Part shown: positions 12,416-24,420 of the stretch, piece after piece
Layout of the letters: each line of letters begins with the position of its first letter
How positions within the stretch are numbered: position 1 is the first letter of the stretch
Origin: Ypsolopha sequella
Lineage: Eukaryota; Arthropoda; Insecta; Lepidoptera; Ypsolophidae
Length of the DNA stretch: 64,000 nt
Reading direction: 5' to 3'
Assembly (NCBI GenBank): GCA_934047225.1
Contig: OW203992.1
Span: 15,923,501 to 15,987,500, forward strand
Program-made: the position numbers and the translations under genes
The notes under the pieces: model-generated
The model's database searches: none
Told to the model about the DNA's origin: nothing
Seen by the model: only the letters and a program-made list of their open reading frames with translations

Positions 12416-12640
12416 GTGTACATATACATACATATACTCACGCTTGTCTCCCAGGGGGGTAGATATAGGCTACAGATTTTCATCTGCTGCGATCTTGACA
12501 AACCTCTTTCGCTTCTTCCACATCCATCAATCTAGTCATACAAGCTCTTTAATTTCGGGTGCTTTTGACTTTAGCATGTCACTAATTTGGTCAGCACAGC
12601 CGACCTATACCTTCCATTTGCGTACCACTCTATTTTGATT
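12416..12640 (-). pseudogene. RTE-like retrotransposon 3' end, second copy
   Basis: Read on the minus strand, about 12640 to 12450 gives a degraded C-terminus with DVEEAKEVCQDRSR, the counterpart of the motif at 8172-8275, but with in-frame stops upstream of it. Past the end of the coding similarity the strand runs into TATG/TATA simple repeats (12416-12440), the typical RTE microsatellite tail. The 106-codon plus-strand frame over this interval is an antisense shadow. 5'-truncated and dead. Confidence 0.55.
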
Positions 12641-12732
12641 CATATTCTCTATATGCCCAAAATGCAAAATAGGTTGTTAGTTATCGTGAGAACAGAATCC
12701 CAATAGTATTTTGTGCAACTGTGATGAACGAA

Positions 12733-12810
12733 CGAAGTGAGTTTCGTAATAGATTTGCACGAGTGTCCCAATGTCTAATCATGTCCAGTTGCACACAATA
12801 CTTTATCTAC
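12733..12810. repeat. dispersed repeat, copy 2
   Basis: Matches 3324-3420 in the same orientation (key word ATGTCTAATCATGTCCAGTT). Confidence 0.55.
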
Positions 12811-13030
12811 GACCATCAAAAACAATTCCTCGAAAAAAGAGAAAAAGAACACTCGTCATGATACTGTCGTGATACTCGTCATCATGGAATAGGTATGTTG
12901 ATCCTTGAGACCAATCAGAAGCGAGACTAGTAAAGGGGTGTGACTTAAGAAATTAAGACAGACCGTTATTGCTCGTGATTGGTTCTCTAGCGGTGCTATA
13001 ATTAATTAGAATAAACACAGCGCAGAATTG

Positions 13031-13059
13031 CGGTGTTATAATTTGACATTATAACACCG
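13031..13059. repeat. perfect 12-bp hairpin
   Basis: CGGTGTTATAAT and ATTATAACACCG flank a 5-base loop. A related GCGGTGCTATAAT lies just upstream near 12991. Possibly a transposon end; function unknown. Confidence 0.6.
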
Positions 13060-14026
13060 GTCAAACAATGTAGGTACTTATACAATCACCTTTGATGTTC
13101 TAATTACCTTATTGCAGTTTGGGAGTAGATAAAAACGTTTTTAACGCGTTTTTAATAGTCCCTCACGTATATGTTATATAAGGCGACTACGGTCCTCAAA
13201 ATGCCAAAATGTATTTTTAATTCAGTTAAGGCGGAGTGGTATGTATAAATGAATAGAGTATAATTTCTTCGCTTGTGAGATAATTTCAAAACAGTTACAA
13301 TCACAATCACCTTATATAACTCGCACTTGTGGGTTTTTTCCTTTTGAAAATACTTTTCATTTGGTATATAATAAGTTTTTTTTAAATGCCCATCTTCGTT
13401 GAGGTTTCCGTATTTTTCCCGGGGTTCTAGTGTAATTTTAAACCTACATGCTACATTTCAGCTAAATCGGCCGAGGCGTTAACGGACAGATATTGTGGCT
13501 TCGCTAAAGAGCATCCGTTTTTTCACATGTACAATGCTAAAATTCAGTCCTGTTCTTACGCTCTTGTTTTTTATCTGTCTATCCTGCTCTAGTCAGATGC
13601 CGCGCACGCAAAACTTCGGTTTTTTAAAATCGCGGCACATTAGGACATTAACTATAATTTATGTAAAAAGATGGTTTCTAGTAAGTATCTGTGTGTGTTT
13701 GTTTGAATCGGTTTTGCAATATGGAAACTGAATCGCTTTTTTGCTGAAATTCATAGTTTTTTAAAAGTATTTTAATTAAAAGAAGATTGAAAGTATGTTT
13801 ATTTATAGAGTGTAATTAATAATTTTCTTGACTCAAAAAACACGCCAATATCTTTTCAAATTTTTTGCATCTTCATTGACGGAACTGAACCCAATGCAAA
13901 ACTGATGTTTAGCATTGTGGAGCCCCTTAAAACGTCAATTTAATTTAAAACCAACAATAAATTGAAAAATCTTAAAGCGTTCGAAGAACTATAGTGGAAT
14001 TGAACTAGAATCCAGTTCCATACATC
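13060..14026. other. AT-rich unassigned DNA
   Basis: No feature is supported here. Confidence 0.5.
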
Positions 14027-14422
14027 TTAGTACGTGTACTTATAGTAATTAAGACACATGGCTTCTGAAACACTAATTGTCGACGGCTTAGCATTAGAAT
14101 TGGTCGCCACAAGTTTCCACACAAAGATGGCCTCAATAGGCTTAACCGCTGGAGTGCTCCAGTAATTGTCCAAGATCCGACCAGGGCCTCCAATCGGCAC
14201 CGACTTAAGACTCCATGCAAATTCAATTTGGTGCCCGAACCGGAGTTGCCATGTTGTGGGAGACGAAACGTACATAGTTCCGTAAAAGCAGCGATAAGCT
14301 GTACATAACTGCCATAAGATACTGGGGAAATCTAATAAATATCTATTTACATTGGTTTCTAAATTATACAATGCTATCCTTGACGACATAAAACGCGCGA
14401 AAAGTGAATCTACCGACATCAC
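14027..14422 (-). CDS. unassigned open frame, 131 codons
   Basis: A minus-strand frame from an ATG at 14422 to a stop at 14027. It is the longest frame in the first 28 kb outside the 8-bp array. Base composition over about 14090-14290 is more balanced than its flanks, as in coding DNA, and the peptide has a mixed residue content without low complexity. I do not recognise the protein and see no transmembrane run, signal peptide or catalytic motif. A 73-codon frame overlaps it in another phase (14005-14226), which suggests an old frameshift. It may be a decayed transposon fragment, a host exon or chance. Confidence 0.2.
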   Translation of the reverse strand: MMSVDSLFARFMSSRIALYNLETNVNRYLLDFPSILWQLCTAYRCFYGTMYVSSPTTWQLRFGHQIEFAWSLKSVPIGGPGRILDNYWSTPAVKPIEAIFVWKLVATNSNAKPSTISVSEAMCLNYYKYTY

Positions 14423-14429
14423 TAAACTA

Positions 14430-15320
14430 AAAGAATTGTTGGTCGGTATGGCATGTTAGACTACCGCAGAGATTTTTGGCTATATTTTTGGCTTACATTA
14501 TAAATAACAAATTTATTTTATTATAATACTTTTTTGACATTCCATAAATATACTATTTTTGTTAACACTGTATAAATTTGTAATTTTCCTAGCGTGTATT
14601 AAAATGTTACCAACGTATTAAAAATTCAAACAATTTATTTTATCAATAGATATAACTGTTTTTGTCGTTTTTAATTTGACGTGTAAAATGTATTTACTAA
14701 TAAATGGGTATTCTAATCTACAAGATGTGTCCAAAATTAATCAGGAATATCCAAAGGAAGAAGTTGCAACTTACGTTTTTTAAGTTAGTAAAGTTTTGCA
14801 AAGATATAAGTGCTCATGGATTACTCATCTTATTGTGTGTATGATTAAGTTGTGAATAATTTATATTGCATCAAGTAGGTATATATATACTTTTGGAACG
14901 AAGTTCTTATTCCTTATGTTATCGCACGGTACACTCCAGGCACTTGGCAAATGAGACCTACACAAGGCTTCGATCTTCACGACACTTTTGCTATATATAG
15001 TATGTGTGTTTACAAGCGTATGCCTATATTACTGACGTGGTAAAGACGTGCGGCGTGCGCATCAGTAGCGAAAAGAACTTTTCAACCGGGTGTCCCACTG
15101 CACCTTTCGTAATTTTTCATGGTTTTGTCATTAACAGAATCCTAGAACTTCAATGACAGAAGTTTACACATACCCGTCTTCATATCCTTAGTCTACTCGT
15201 AGCTCAACAAATACTGGTCCTTATATCTTTGATGTATAAGCGGAGAAATATATACTAGTTTTACATACATATATATTTAATCCCACTAATACTATAAATC
15301 TGAAAGTTTGTGTGTGTGTG
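14430..15320. other. AT-rich unassigned DNA
   Basis: No feature is supported here apart from a (GT)n run at about 15308-15322. Confidence 0.5.
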
Positions 15321-15329
15321 TGTGAGAGT

Positions 15330-15737
15330 TATGTCTACGCCATAGCTCAAAAATTGTATAATCACCTTCCAAACGAAATGAGAAAGCTTAATCTAACACA
15401 ATTCCAAAACAAATTGTACAACATCTTGGTCAGTAAGTGCTATTATAAGGTTGATGAATATTTAAATGATAGTGACATTCATACAATTAATTCGTAGATA
15501 ATTAATTTAACTACTTTTTTAACCATCCTTAATTTTAATTTAATGTAATAAATATAATAAATACTGTTAATATGTTGCACTTCTCATGTAATATTATAGA
15601 TCATGTAATAGTTGTAGTTAGAAATTAAAAATTTTGCATACCAGTAATGGTAAAATGTGATTGGACCTAAATTTACTAACAACTTTTATACTTACACACA
15701 TTTTATAGCAAATAAACGTTTTGTATTGTATTGTATT
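15330..15737 (+). pseudogene. non-LTR retrotransposon 3' end
   Basis: The plus strand encodes about 50 codons resembling the C-terminus of CR1- or Jockey-type reverse transcriptases: YNHLPNEMRKLNLTQFQNKL, then a hydrophobic-basic stretch ending CYYKVDEYL. The general pattern (N.LP..I..., F...L, C.Y....) is usual there. The frame ends at 15497 and is followed by a 3' UTR of about 225 bases with AATAAA at about 15711 and a short (TTGTA)n tail. Everything upstream of 15330 is missing, with a (GT)n run at the junction, so this is a 5'-truncated dead copy. The clade is uncertain. Confidence 0.55.
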
Positions 15738-16890
15738 ATTAGTATGTTTGCTTCTTCTTCACGCTGAAACAGCTAGACAGATTTAAATGAGACTTGGAGT
15801 ATATACCCTGAGATGGCTTATACCCTGAATTAACACATTGGGTACAAGTTTTCCCGAAAAATAAAACACTGTTCCCTTGTTTTAGGAGGTTGCTTTTGTA
15901 CCCTTCGAGTATATTATGACAAAATCAACATTGGCTGTCAAAAAATCCTTTAGTCTGGCAACATCACGCAGAAACAATCGTACACATGAGGCCAACCGAA
16001 CATATTATTGCAGGATTTATCTTTATTGCATCCTGGAGCATCCGAACTTAGCTCCAGTGTCAAAGTTGCTCCATTAGCAGGGACACAGAGACACCGGATT
16101 GTTTTGCTAGAGTAGTTCTAAGTCTTATTGCTTTGGGGTACGTAGGGATTGTTTAATCTATTGTCATTACTCTGTATAGTTTTGGATGACTCTATCGGAG
16201 TAATGATTCTAGTAGTTTTTCTTTAACTATTCGTATAAGTTTTACAGTAAATGGAATGTAATCTTATTTTTCACCTTCGTCCTCCTAGAAAAGGAACATG
16301 GGGTATATAATATTTTTAGCTCTGAGCCAGCAAATAATCAGTTTTCACTTTGACTGATTTTTCAAAGCAAACTTTAAAACGTTTGACTTGTTTTTGGTGT
16401 TTCGGCAGAGTATATATATTTATCCCATCAAAAACATAAAATGTACAAAAATGTCAAGTCTCGCAATGCAATCTTTCCACCGTAAAAAGTTGTGAGATCT
16501 TATGTAAAGCCAAGTCTGTTATTTTAGTTTGTATGGAAGCACCTTTTCATTTTAGTTAGTATGGGAGCACCTATTTAACAAATTTATCATTAATTGTTTC
16601 CTAATTAGTTACCTACCAACATTAAGTGACTGTATTAATATTCTGAAATTTCAGACTTTTAGCTGTACCCACAACGAAGATACAGGGGGGTTGAAAGTGC
16701 CGTGAGTTGCTTCGAGGAAAGGATGGTACGGCCGTTCCGCGTTTTTTTTTGTGAGACTCGGCGGGGGCACTGCCGTGCCCCCAGATACATTAGGGAATCG
16801 TAGGAAAACGCTCTGATTCAAACTCACGCACCCAGATGCATGCTCTATACGCTGTCTAAGCGAAGTTTGGGGGAGTCTCCTAACAAATCT
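15738..16890. other. AT-rich unassigned DNA
   Basis: No feature is supported here. Confidence 0.5.
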
Positions 16891-16921
16891 AGGCGCGGCG
16901 GCGGCGGCGGCGGCGGCGGCG
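16891..16921. repeat. (GGC)n microsatellite
   Basis: About nine GGC/CGG triplets. They create a run of prolines in the antisense frame 16845-17198, which I do not regard as a gene. Confidence 0.9.
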
Positions 16922-17002
16922 TGTAGAGCACGCGTCCGAATGTGTGAGTTCGGATCCGAGCGTTTCTACTAAGGTTCACTACTCTATAAATATATTTACT
17001 CT

Positions 17003-17072
17003 GAACATTATTAGGAGTACGGGACACACTGTGTTTGGTTTTTATATTTTCCCGAATTTTCGGCAAAGTTCC
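17003..17072 (-). repeat. Penelope-like terminal repeat, inverted copy
   Basis: Contains AACATTATTAGGAGTACGGG and, further right, TTTATATTTTCCCGAATTTT. It is the reverse complement of 18185-18266 and matches both arms of the palindrome at 50719-50896. It abuts the RT remnant at 17074 directly. Penelope-like elements often carry terminal repeats in mixed orientation, which fits this layout. Confidence 0.7.
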
Positions 17073-17073
17073 G

Positions 17074-18030
17074 ATGGAGCACATGGAAGTAATAGCCATG
17101 AGCTCAGCAACACAACTAATAAGAACTTGGTTACGATACGTAGATGATATTTTCGGTATACAAGAGGGCAACACTTCGGAAGTTGAATAATATCTCAAGC
17201 AATTGAACTCTGTGCACCGAAAATTGAAGTTTACTTAAGAGATGGAGGCAGGCAGGAGCGTTTCTTTCCTGGATGTAAAGGTCAGAATTTGAACTATTGG
17301 TACTCTGGGCCACACAGTGCACAGAAAACCGACTCACACATATAGGTATCATCCCACCATCATACAACGCATCTTCACTATGTGACAACCTCATTGTCTA
17401 GAAGAGCTTACGATCTATGCGATGCTGAACAGCTTGAGACGGAACTGGAGCATGTGAAGACTGTGCTACGTCGAAATGGATATGATGGTCATGTGAAGAA
17501 ACCACAACCACCCAAACTGAAGAAAGCATTGACAGCAGAGAGACAACCAGCTTACCTTTTGTTAAGGGAGTAACTGACAAAATAGGTAGACTTTTAGAAA
17601 AAAATTCCATTAAGGCCATGTTTACTCTCAACGTAAAAGTATCAGGTTACATGAAGACTCCCAAGAATGTTTTCCCAGTAGTTAAACCAGGTGTCTATTA
17701 AATTGACTGAAGCTACGGAAGTTCGTACATTGGTCAGACAAAAAGTACCATGTCCCAACGTACCAAGGAGCATATCAAAGGAGTCAAGAATAGTGAAATC
17801 AACAAATAAGCCATAGCAGAACATCTACTTGGAACAGGTACCAACCACTGGATTGAGCTGCATAAACCAAGTATTCTGTCAAGGAACGTCATTATATTCC
17901 AAGATTAGTGAGGGAAGCAGTTGAAATCAAGAAACATATAACTTTCAACCGAGAAGATGGCTTCAAACTGTCGAGTACCTGGAATCCAGTGATTAAGTTG
18001 TGCAAGAGCAAGGCTCTAAACATCGTCTGA
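17074..18030 (+). pseudogene. Penelope-like element, RT and GIY-YIG endonuclease remnant
   Basis: The plus strand keeps landmarks of the Penelope polyprotein in order. An RT segment has MEHMEVIAMS at 17074 and the YVDD catalytic box at 17137-17148, then FLDV at 17266 and GHTVHRKPTHTYRY from 17308. After a frameshift come SRRAYDLCDAEQLETELEH and RRNGYDG (17382-17573). Next is a GIY-YIG nuclease with GVY at 17690 and SYIGQT at 17723, and finally NREDGFKLSSTWNPV near 17950-17990. The RT primes at nicks made by the linked nuclease. In-frame stops (for example 17188 and 17236) and several frameshifts show that it is dead. The N-terminal RT is missing; the coding part starts directly after an inverted terminal repeat. 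Confidence 0.85.
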
Positions 18031-18184
18031 TTTTTGAAGGGACACCGTCAGTGTAGTGTGTAGGTCGGTTTATGAAGAAAATCCAGTCGTCGCTGCATGT
18101 AACAATAAACGACAGAGACGGAGGGTAGATCGCTACGCTTCCTAGCCTGTCGCCATCGCTGCACCAACCAGTCATCTCGCGACC

Positions 18185-18266
18185 ATGGCTGATGTAACTC
18201 TGCCGAAAATTCGGGAAAATATAAAAACCAAACACGGCGACGCGAGTCCCCTACTCCTAATAATGT
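18185..18266 (+). repeat. Penelope-like terminal repeat, direct copy
   Basis: Starts ATGGCTGATGTAACTCTGCC and continues through CGGGAAAATATAAAAACCAA. It mirrors 17003-17072 and is close to the right arm at 50819-50896. About 150 bases separate it from the end of the endonuclease remnant. Confidence 0.7.
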
Positions 18267-20811
18267 CTATAATGATTGTGTAAATTTAAAATCTCATATT
18301 TACTCTGGTTACGGTGATGATGATGATCGGCTCCGACCGTTTTCGGTCATGGCGACCGCTTCGACTCCTAGTTAGTACGGCGCTGCCAGTACGCTCGATT
18401 TATGTTGCCGATCTTCCTAGTAAACCTCCGTTCGCACTAAGCGCATGTTAGTATACCGCCTATGCAGCCTACATATATTAAACTAAATGACCGCAGGTTG
18501 TCCCTGAGTTTTGTCATATGTGGAAGCCAAATAATCTCAACCAATGCAATGTCTAATTATCTCTGTACCGCACAAACGAAACGATTAGGAAATATTAAAT
18601 TTACGTAAATGTACTCCAATATTATGTATATTGGATTATGTAGGTTGGCAAAATGAGGTATCAGAAATTTCTCGGATGTGGTATATTCTGTGTTAATGCG
18701 TTCAGAATGATCTCCTAAACATAAAAATATACGAGATGACCAGCGAATAGACTGTGGGAGGTACTCTGACGAAACGAGAAAAAAAATGTTTTTGCTTATC
18801 AAGTGGGGTACCAAATAAAAAGGCTTTTTGAGTAGATTAAAAATACATATAACAGACTTTAACGTTTCTACTACTTGGACAAACAAATTATGCAGACTGA
18901 AAACGACTAAATAGATTTTTTATCCCGCGGCTGCGATCCCTTCTTCTTTCAATTATTGACACTTTTCAGCTTGGCGGTTATTCTATCAGAAATAAATATG
19001 GTACGTTATGTAGTATTTAACTGTTGAGCGTAAGTAAACGGTAGACATGTAAAGCTTTTTAATGCTAAAAAAATACTTATTTAAATGCTGAAATAAAGTT
19101 TTTTTTTTTCACTTTTGAACATTCATAATACAATTTATTACAATCTATGAGTTTGAACATGTTCATTTCACGACACTTGTTAATGTTAAGTATATATATT
19201 TTTAGGTATCTCTAGGTACCTGCTGGTATTATAGAGGCAATCGTACAAGGGTTACGGATTGAAAATCCATAATCATAGCAATAAGCAAAGTAGTGTACCA
19301 AAAGACAGGATGTTTACAACGATGACATTGTCAAGCAGGAATTCAATTTATGTTGAATAGCGACAGCACGACAAAACCCTCACGACTCAGTGCACCGAAC
19401 GGGCGTACAACGCTTCGAGTGCCTGTTATGACATAATGCGCGCAATACCATACCATAATACCATACTCACAACAAAAAGGCGTCCCCGTCGGCCTTTTAA
19501 AGGAAACGTCAGATATTAATCCACGCGTAAAATGTCCCAAATCGTCACAAAAAGTAGCCGACAAAAGTGTTGTTGTATAAACTTAAAATGAAATTTAATA
19601 AACATAGTATAATGGGGCGGATTGCAGATATTCTTGCGGGGATCCTGATAGTGAATGAGAGATAAGCTGGCAAAAGGTTTCGAGCAACGCGTATGTTTGA
19701 TGTTGGCACTCGTCACTCGAGCGTGAAAAGTTCGAGAGCAAAATTGCATGTTTCATACTGTACTCTGATGTCCCAGCGAAAATATGGCATCTGTCGACTG
19801 TGCGCTCGTCAAATGGATTCCTTTAATTTCGTAGATGGGATCTCATTGAGCAATGATTTTTCAATGATCATACATTTACACTAAAGAGCAATTTTCTATT
19901 GTCTACGGTTACAATAAAATACTTGTAGTTAAAACGAAATTATTAATTCCTCTATAATCGCGCAATCATCCCAAAACTGAATTAAGAGATAAGCATTAAA
20001 CGGTTCTATTTAACTTTGCTGCGAAGCGGAAACTCCAGCGCCATATTGAAATGTTTATAATTAAATTACATAAAGACGAACAAAATTAATTTCACACTGG
20101 CAAGTGCTGAACGCCAGTGGAACCTTCACAAAAGCGGAAGCGACTCAAAAGAGGCTGCGACGCTCGCTCCGCGAATTTAATTTTCTAAATGTTTTTGGAA
20201 ATTACTGCCGAGGAGTTGAATAATCACGTTATAACTTAACGGTATTAAATTTTATACGTTTAAGTGTAATATTTCATTTTCAAGTTTAATTAATTCGCCT
20301 TCCATTGGAACAAAAGTGATTAAGTTTCGGAAAGTAAGTCTTGTAATTTCGTTATGTCTTCAGCTTGGATATTAAACTCATTTCCTGTCTTTTATATAAC
20401 TTATTTAAGGTCTATTAATGAACAAAACTTAACTCGACTTAAACTTACTAATTTCTCAAGTTGATTACAGCGAGAAATATAGTGAACCCCTCTATTAAAA
20501 CAGTGTAAAAAGCCCTGGATTATCTCACGATATATCCCTCTTCAAGAGCACACTCCTAAAGCTCGCGACGAAACAAATTGATGTACCCAAATAATTATTA
20601 ATGCTTCACGAAATTTAATTGGAAAAGTTGAATTTGTATCTGGCTCGGAGTGGCGCGGCGGCGTAGGTGAGCGATTCCGTAGCTACGAGTAGAAGCGGGT
20701 ACAGTCGAATCATTAAGACACTTGCCAAAGACAATTTCTGGATGTATTTTTAGTTGTTCTATCTGGGAGGTCACTTAATATAATAAAGTTTTAGTAGAAC
20801 GTTATAAAGCT
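18267..20811. other. AT-rich unassigned DNA
   Basis: No confident feature. Slightly GC-richer patches occur near 18310-18440, 19370-19440 and 20640-20700, without recognisable coding content. Confidence 0.45.
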
Positions 20812-21140
20812 TGACCAACTCTGTGGTCTAGTGCTTCGAATACTCTACTACTAATCCAGTGGGTCTACCGCGTAATTCTCATTTTCATCAACATCAACTT
20901 GAGATTGAAATTAGACGTGCGTGCGACGACGCCCGCTTAACATGCCATCTCTTTTGCACGCGTTGAATTTCGCATGCATTTGCTTGAAGTTGATACAAAT
21001 GAGAATTACGCGGTAGAGCCCCAGGTCACCGGTTCGAATTCTGTAGCGGCACATTGTGTCTGGTCTGCGTGCTTCAGAAAGCACTTTAAGTTGTGGGTCC
21101 AAAAAATTTTTGGTTTCTTTATCGTGCATGGGGGCTGCCC
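20812..21140 (+). mobile_element. tRNA-headed SINE split by a MITE
   Basis: The left part (20812-20865) carries an A-box-like CTGTGGTCTAGTGC. The right part (from 21016) carries the B-box-like CGGTTCGAATTC at about 21030-21041 and then the SINE body GTCTGGTCTGCGTGCTTCAG and AAGCACTTTAAG. That body also occurs in the SINEs at 23765-24034 and 57866-57995. Between the two lies a TA-flanked inverted-repeat element (20868-21013). Removing it brings A and B boxes to about normal spacing, so the SINE inserted first. Confidence 0.6.
20868..21013. mobile_element. TA-flanked MITE inside a SINE
   Basis: The ends CCGCGTAATTCTCATTT and AAATGAGAATTACGCGG are perfect inverted repeats. TA dinucleotides lie at 20866-20867 and 21014-21015, as in Tc1/mariner-type target duplications. 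It is 146 bp with no coding capacity. Confidence 0.85.
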
Positions 21141-23764
21141 TGAAAAATTATTTATTTATAACACTTTTTGCACATTTACACAAATAACTTAAAGACAACA
21201 AAAAAAACAATTAATCATGGTGTACAAGGGCGGCACTTATTGCTAATAGCAATATCTTTCAGGCAGCTCGTGGTAGCTAACAGAAAGATGAACAAAATAA
21301 CATGTGGAGGTGTAAATACTAATCAGAAAATAATAGGGAGATCAAGAATAAAATACCTATATAAACGTAAATATCTAAGACATAAACTTACATATAAAAA
21401 TACATGAACATGCTGAAATAAATGAATACATACCTATAAAATATACACATACATATAATAAATAAACATACAAAATTATAATAATATTGGATATTTGAGT
21501 TCTAAGATGGGTAATCTGTTGAGAAAAATTGTTTCACTTTTATTTTAAAGTGATCTGTAATTTTCAATGCCTGAATTGACACTGGTAAGCGTGATAATTT
21601 ATTGTTTTGGGTCAACATTCTACACGACATATCAAAATTTTGGGTCTCTATCTCATTCCGTCTTAAACCTAGAGACCCGTACCATAAGGACGAACAGATA
21701 GACAGAGTGACATTAAAGGGCTCCGTTTTGCCCTTTAGGTACGGAAACCTAAAAAGACCTTGATATCTGAATAATATAAGATATTTAATATCACCGTGTA
21801 TTATTTTTAAAGTTTTAAAATACCTAAACAAGAAAAGGACATAATATAGTAAAATATTTTTTTCACGATCATTATTTATATAGTCTTTAGAATGAATACG
21901 GCTCGAACAGATAAACATTTTTGTCCGTGTTTTCGAATACTCAGCGTGAAATGCGCTTTGTATTTCTGAGCTGAGTGTACATGGGAGGTGACTACGAGTG
22001 TTTACGGGATAATTAATCTCCAAGTATTTACGGCTTTAATCGAGACTCTCGATGGAGAGAGATAGAGAGAGGGAATAATTCTCGTGTATGCAATAACGGT
22101 GGCGCGTCGATACATCTCGCCTTAATTATTATTTATCTGAGTACCATCTCAAGATACATAGGTACTTAGGTGTTTATTTATTTATAGTATAGCTATTTTT
22201 ATTGTGCGGTGAGGGTACTATGAAAAGACATATACATCAAGTCATAGGTCTGTGCTTTTAAACACCGCACATAAAATTATTTTACGTAGGTAATCTAACA
22301 AAAACTGTCACCTCTATTTTTAACTCAAAGGCAAACCAGACCAGAAATAGTACAATTTAAACCTGCAACCTCTAAATAAGTAAGAAAATTTCGAAAAAAA
22401 AATTTTCCTTAAATTAATGAAAGGGTACAAGGCTTGAACGATGAATGTCCAAAAAAAATCATAATTTTATTGTTGTCTTTGGTAATATTTTTTATTAGGT
22501 ATCATATAGTGTAACGCTGTCAGTCAAGAGATATGTCAAAAAGAAATATTCCTATCCCATACAACTCCTATGACTCAATCATCTCGAAATGTTAAAAATG
22601 TAACATTCACGTTTTCATACAACTTTTCTACAACAACCAAGAATGCAAAGAAGGAAGCACTAAAAAGAAAAAAGGTAAATTCCTAAATCCTTACAGCTTA
22701 AACAATTTAGAGAAGCCATATTATAAAAGATATTTAATATTGAATTAGAAGGGTCAAAAATATCGGTCCCAAATTTAAAGAGTTTTAAAAAGCGTTACGG
22801 TATTAGTTCGCCTATTCGACACTAGATGGCACCACGGGTCTGTAACTGAGCTAATAACGCTGATAATAGTTCCACTCTCTGCCGCAGTAAACCAGCGCCA
22901 TATTTTCCTCGGTAGTTGGTGCCAGAGATCGTGTTAAGAAAAGTAGGTAAAGCTTATCATTAAAGCAGTGAAAATAAAAAAAATATGGTGCTGTTATGTT
23001 GTTATCAATCACCCAAAATCAACAAGTTTTTAGTAAAACTTGATTATAAAATATTAACTTAGTTTGGACAACCTCCTAAAGTTCTGTTAAAAATGCAAAG
23101 CCTCTATCTATCCGATCGTGACATAACTTGCGACTATATATATAATATCTTAGTAAAAAAACAATGAAAAAAAACTTACAAATGTACAAAATGAGGCGCA
23201 TTTTATTTTAAAGCATCTTGTAAGGGTAGGGACTAATATCGGAATAGCTCTCCCTTACAGAAGGTACTCGTGATCCGAACGCGACGACCGACCGATACCA
23301 CGAGTCCGGTGTGCCTTGGCAGGATAATAGTGGAAATGAATTGTTAATTGTTATGTTAATAATGTTTAATTAATTAAATATAAATGTTACACTGTTATTG
23401 CAAGAGAAAAAGGAATATAAAATGTTATGTTATAAGGAATGTTAATGTTGATGAGAGGCACTAAACCAACTGACGTTTATACAATTCTTTAGGCTTAACA
23501 ATGTGTCGCTCGCAGTCATATCGTCATCCGGAAGTCACTAACTTATCCTCAATACTTGCGGGCGCTGTGTTAGCAACCTTGACTTAAGTAAACTATGTCA
23601 ATAGGAAATAATTATTACGAAATGTTAATAAATAATAGATAATCTAAATGTGTGGACAAAGTCCGTACACATCTACAATCTAGGATGCTTGTAATGGAGG
23701 TTTGTAGTTTATTAATATTATTACGGAGTGACTAATAGACCCTGAGCAGTGAACTTTTTAGTCC
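21141..23764. other. AT-rich DNA with one repeat end
   Basis: Mostly unassigned. At about 21640-21755 is the end of the GGTTCCGTAC repeat family in minus orientation, closely matching 56760-56880 (shared TCTCTATCTCATTCCGTCT). Confidence 0.45.
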
Positions 23765-24034
23765 GTATAGCATATCGTCACGACATCAATCCCCGAGGGG
23801 GCGTCAGAAGTGTGAACTGTGAAATGCAAGTCACAGTCCACACCTGGTTCAACCACTTTTCACCGACGATTTTTACGTCCCAAAGGACTATCGCCGTACT
23901 TCGAGCACAAATGGACCAGCTTAACGTGCTTTCCGAACCTCGCAGACCGAACATCGAATGTGCACCTTGGGGATTGATCCCACGACCTCTGGGTTAGCAA
24001 GCGAGCGCTCTACCACTCGGCCACAGAGGCGGTT
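23765..24034 (-). mobile_element. tRNA-headed SINE
   Basis: On the minus strand it starts with a tRNA-like head: A box TGGCCGAGTGGTAGAGC (24007-24023) and B box GGGATCAATCC (23971-23981). The body follows: GTTCGGTCTGCGAGGTTCGG, then CGTCGGTGAAAAGTGG, GTGTGGACTGTGACTTGC and finally ATGTCGTGACGATA. The last three segments are shared with 4961-5325 and 40177-40475. The head is close to a serine- or leucine-type tRNA, but bases are missing from the cloverleaf, so this is a SINE and not a tRNA gene. It is the best-preserved SINE in the window. Confidence 0.8.
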
Positions 24035-24420
24035 TAGTGTATAATTTATGATATTTTAATATGTTTTTTTAGAACCTATTAATGGAATTATGTAAGGTAT
24101 ATTGAAAGTTTCTGGAGAAAGCTATCACAGTAACAATTCTAGTGAAACAAATCGCAGAAACAAGGCTTGCGGCAAAGGTTCTAATCAGTTCGACCGGAGC
24201 CGCGGGAAAAAGGCTAGTAAATGTCAAAAGCTGCACAGCGACTACATGTTTAGTTCAAACAGTAGCGAATAGCGCGGCGCACGCGCAGTTTAAGCTAATT
24301 AACAATAGATCGAGTCGGTACTGAACTAGCTGGACCCATCGTACTGGGACACTTCATTTATTTTATTATTCTGCAATAAATCGTCGTTCCGACAATTTAG
24401 ATAGAAGATATATTTAGATT

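Noticed and set aside
16845..17198. 117-codon minus frame with polyproline
   Set aside because: The prolines come from the (GGC)n microsatellite, and the rest is antisense to the Penelope remnant.
24007..24034. tRNA gene on the minus strand
   Set aside because: A and B boxes are present, but the sequence continues into a SINE body shared with other copies, and the acceptor stem does not close.
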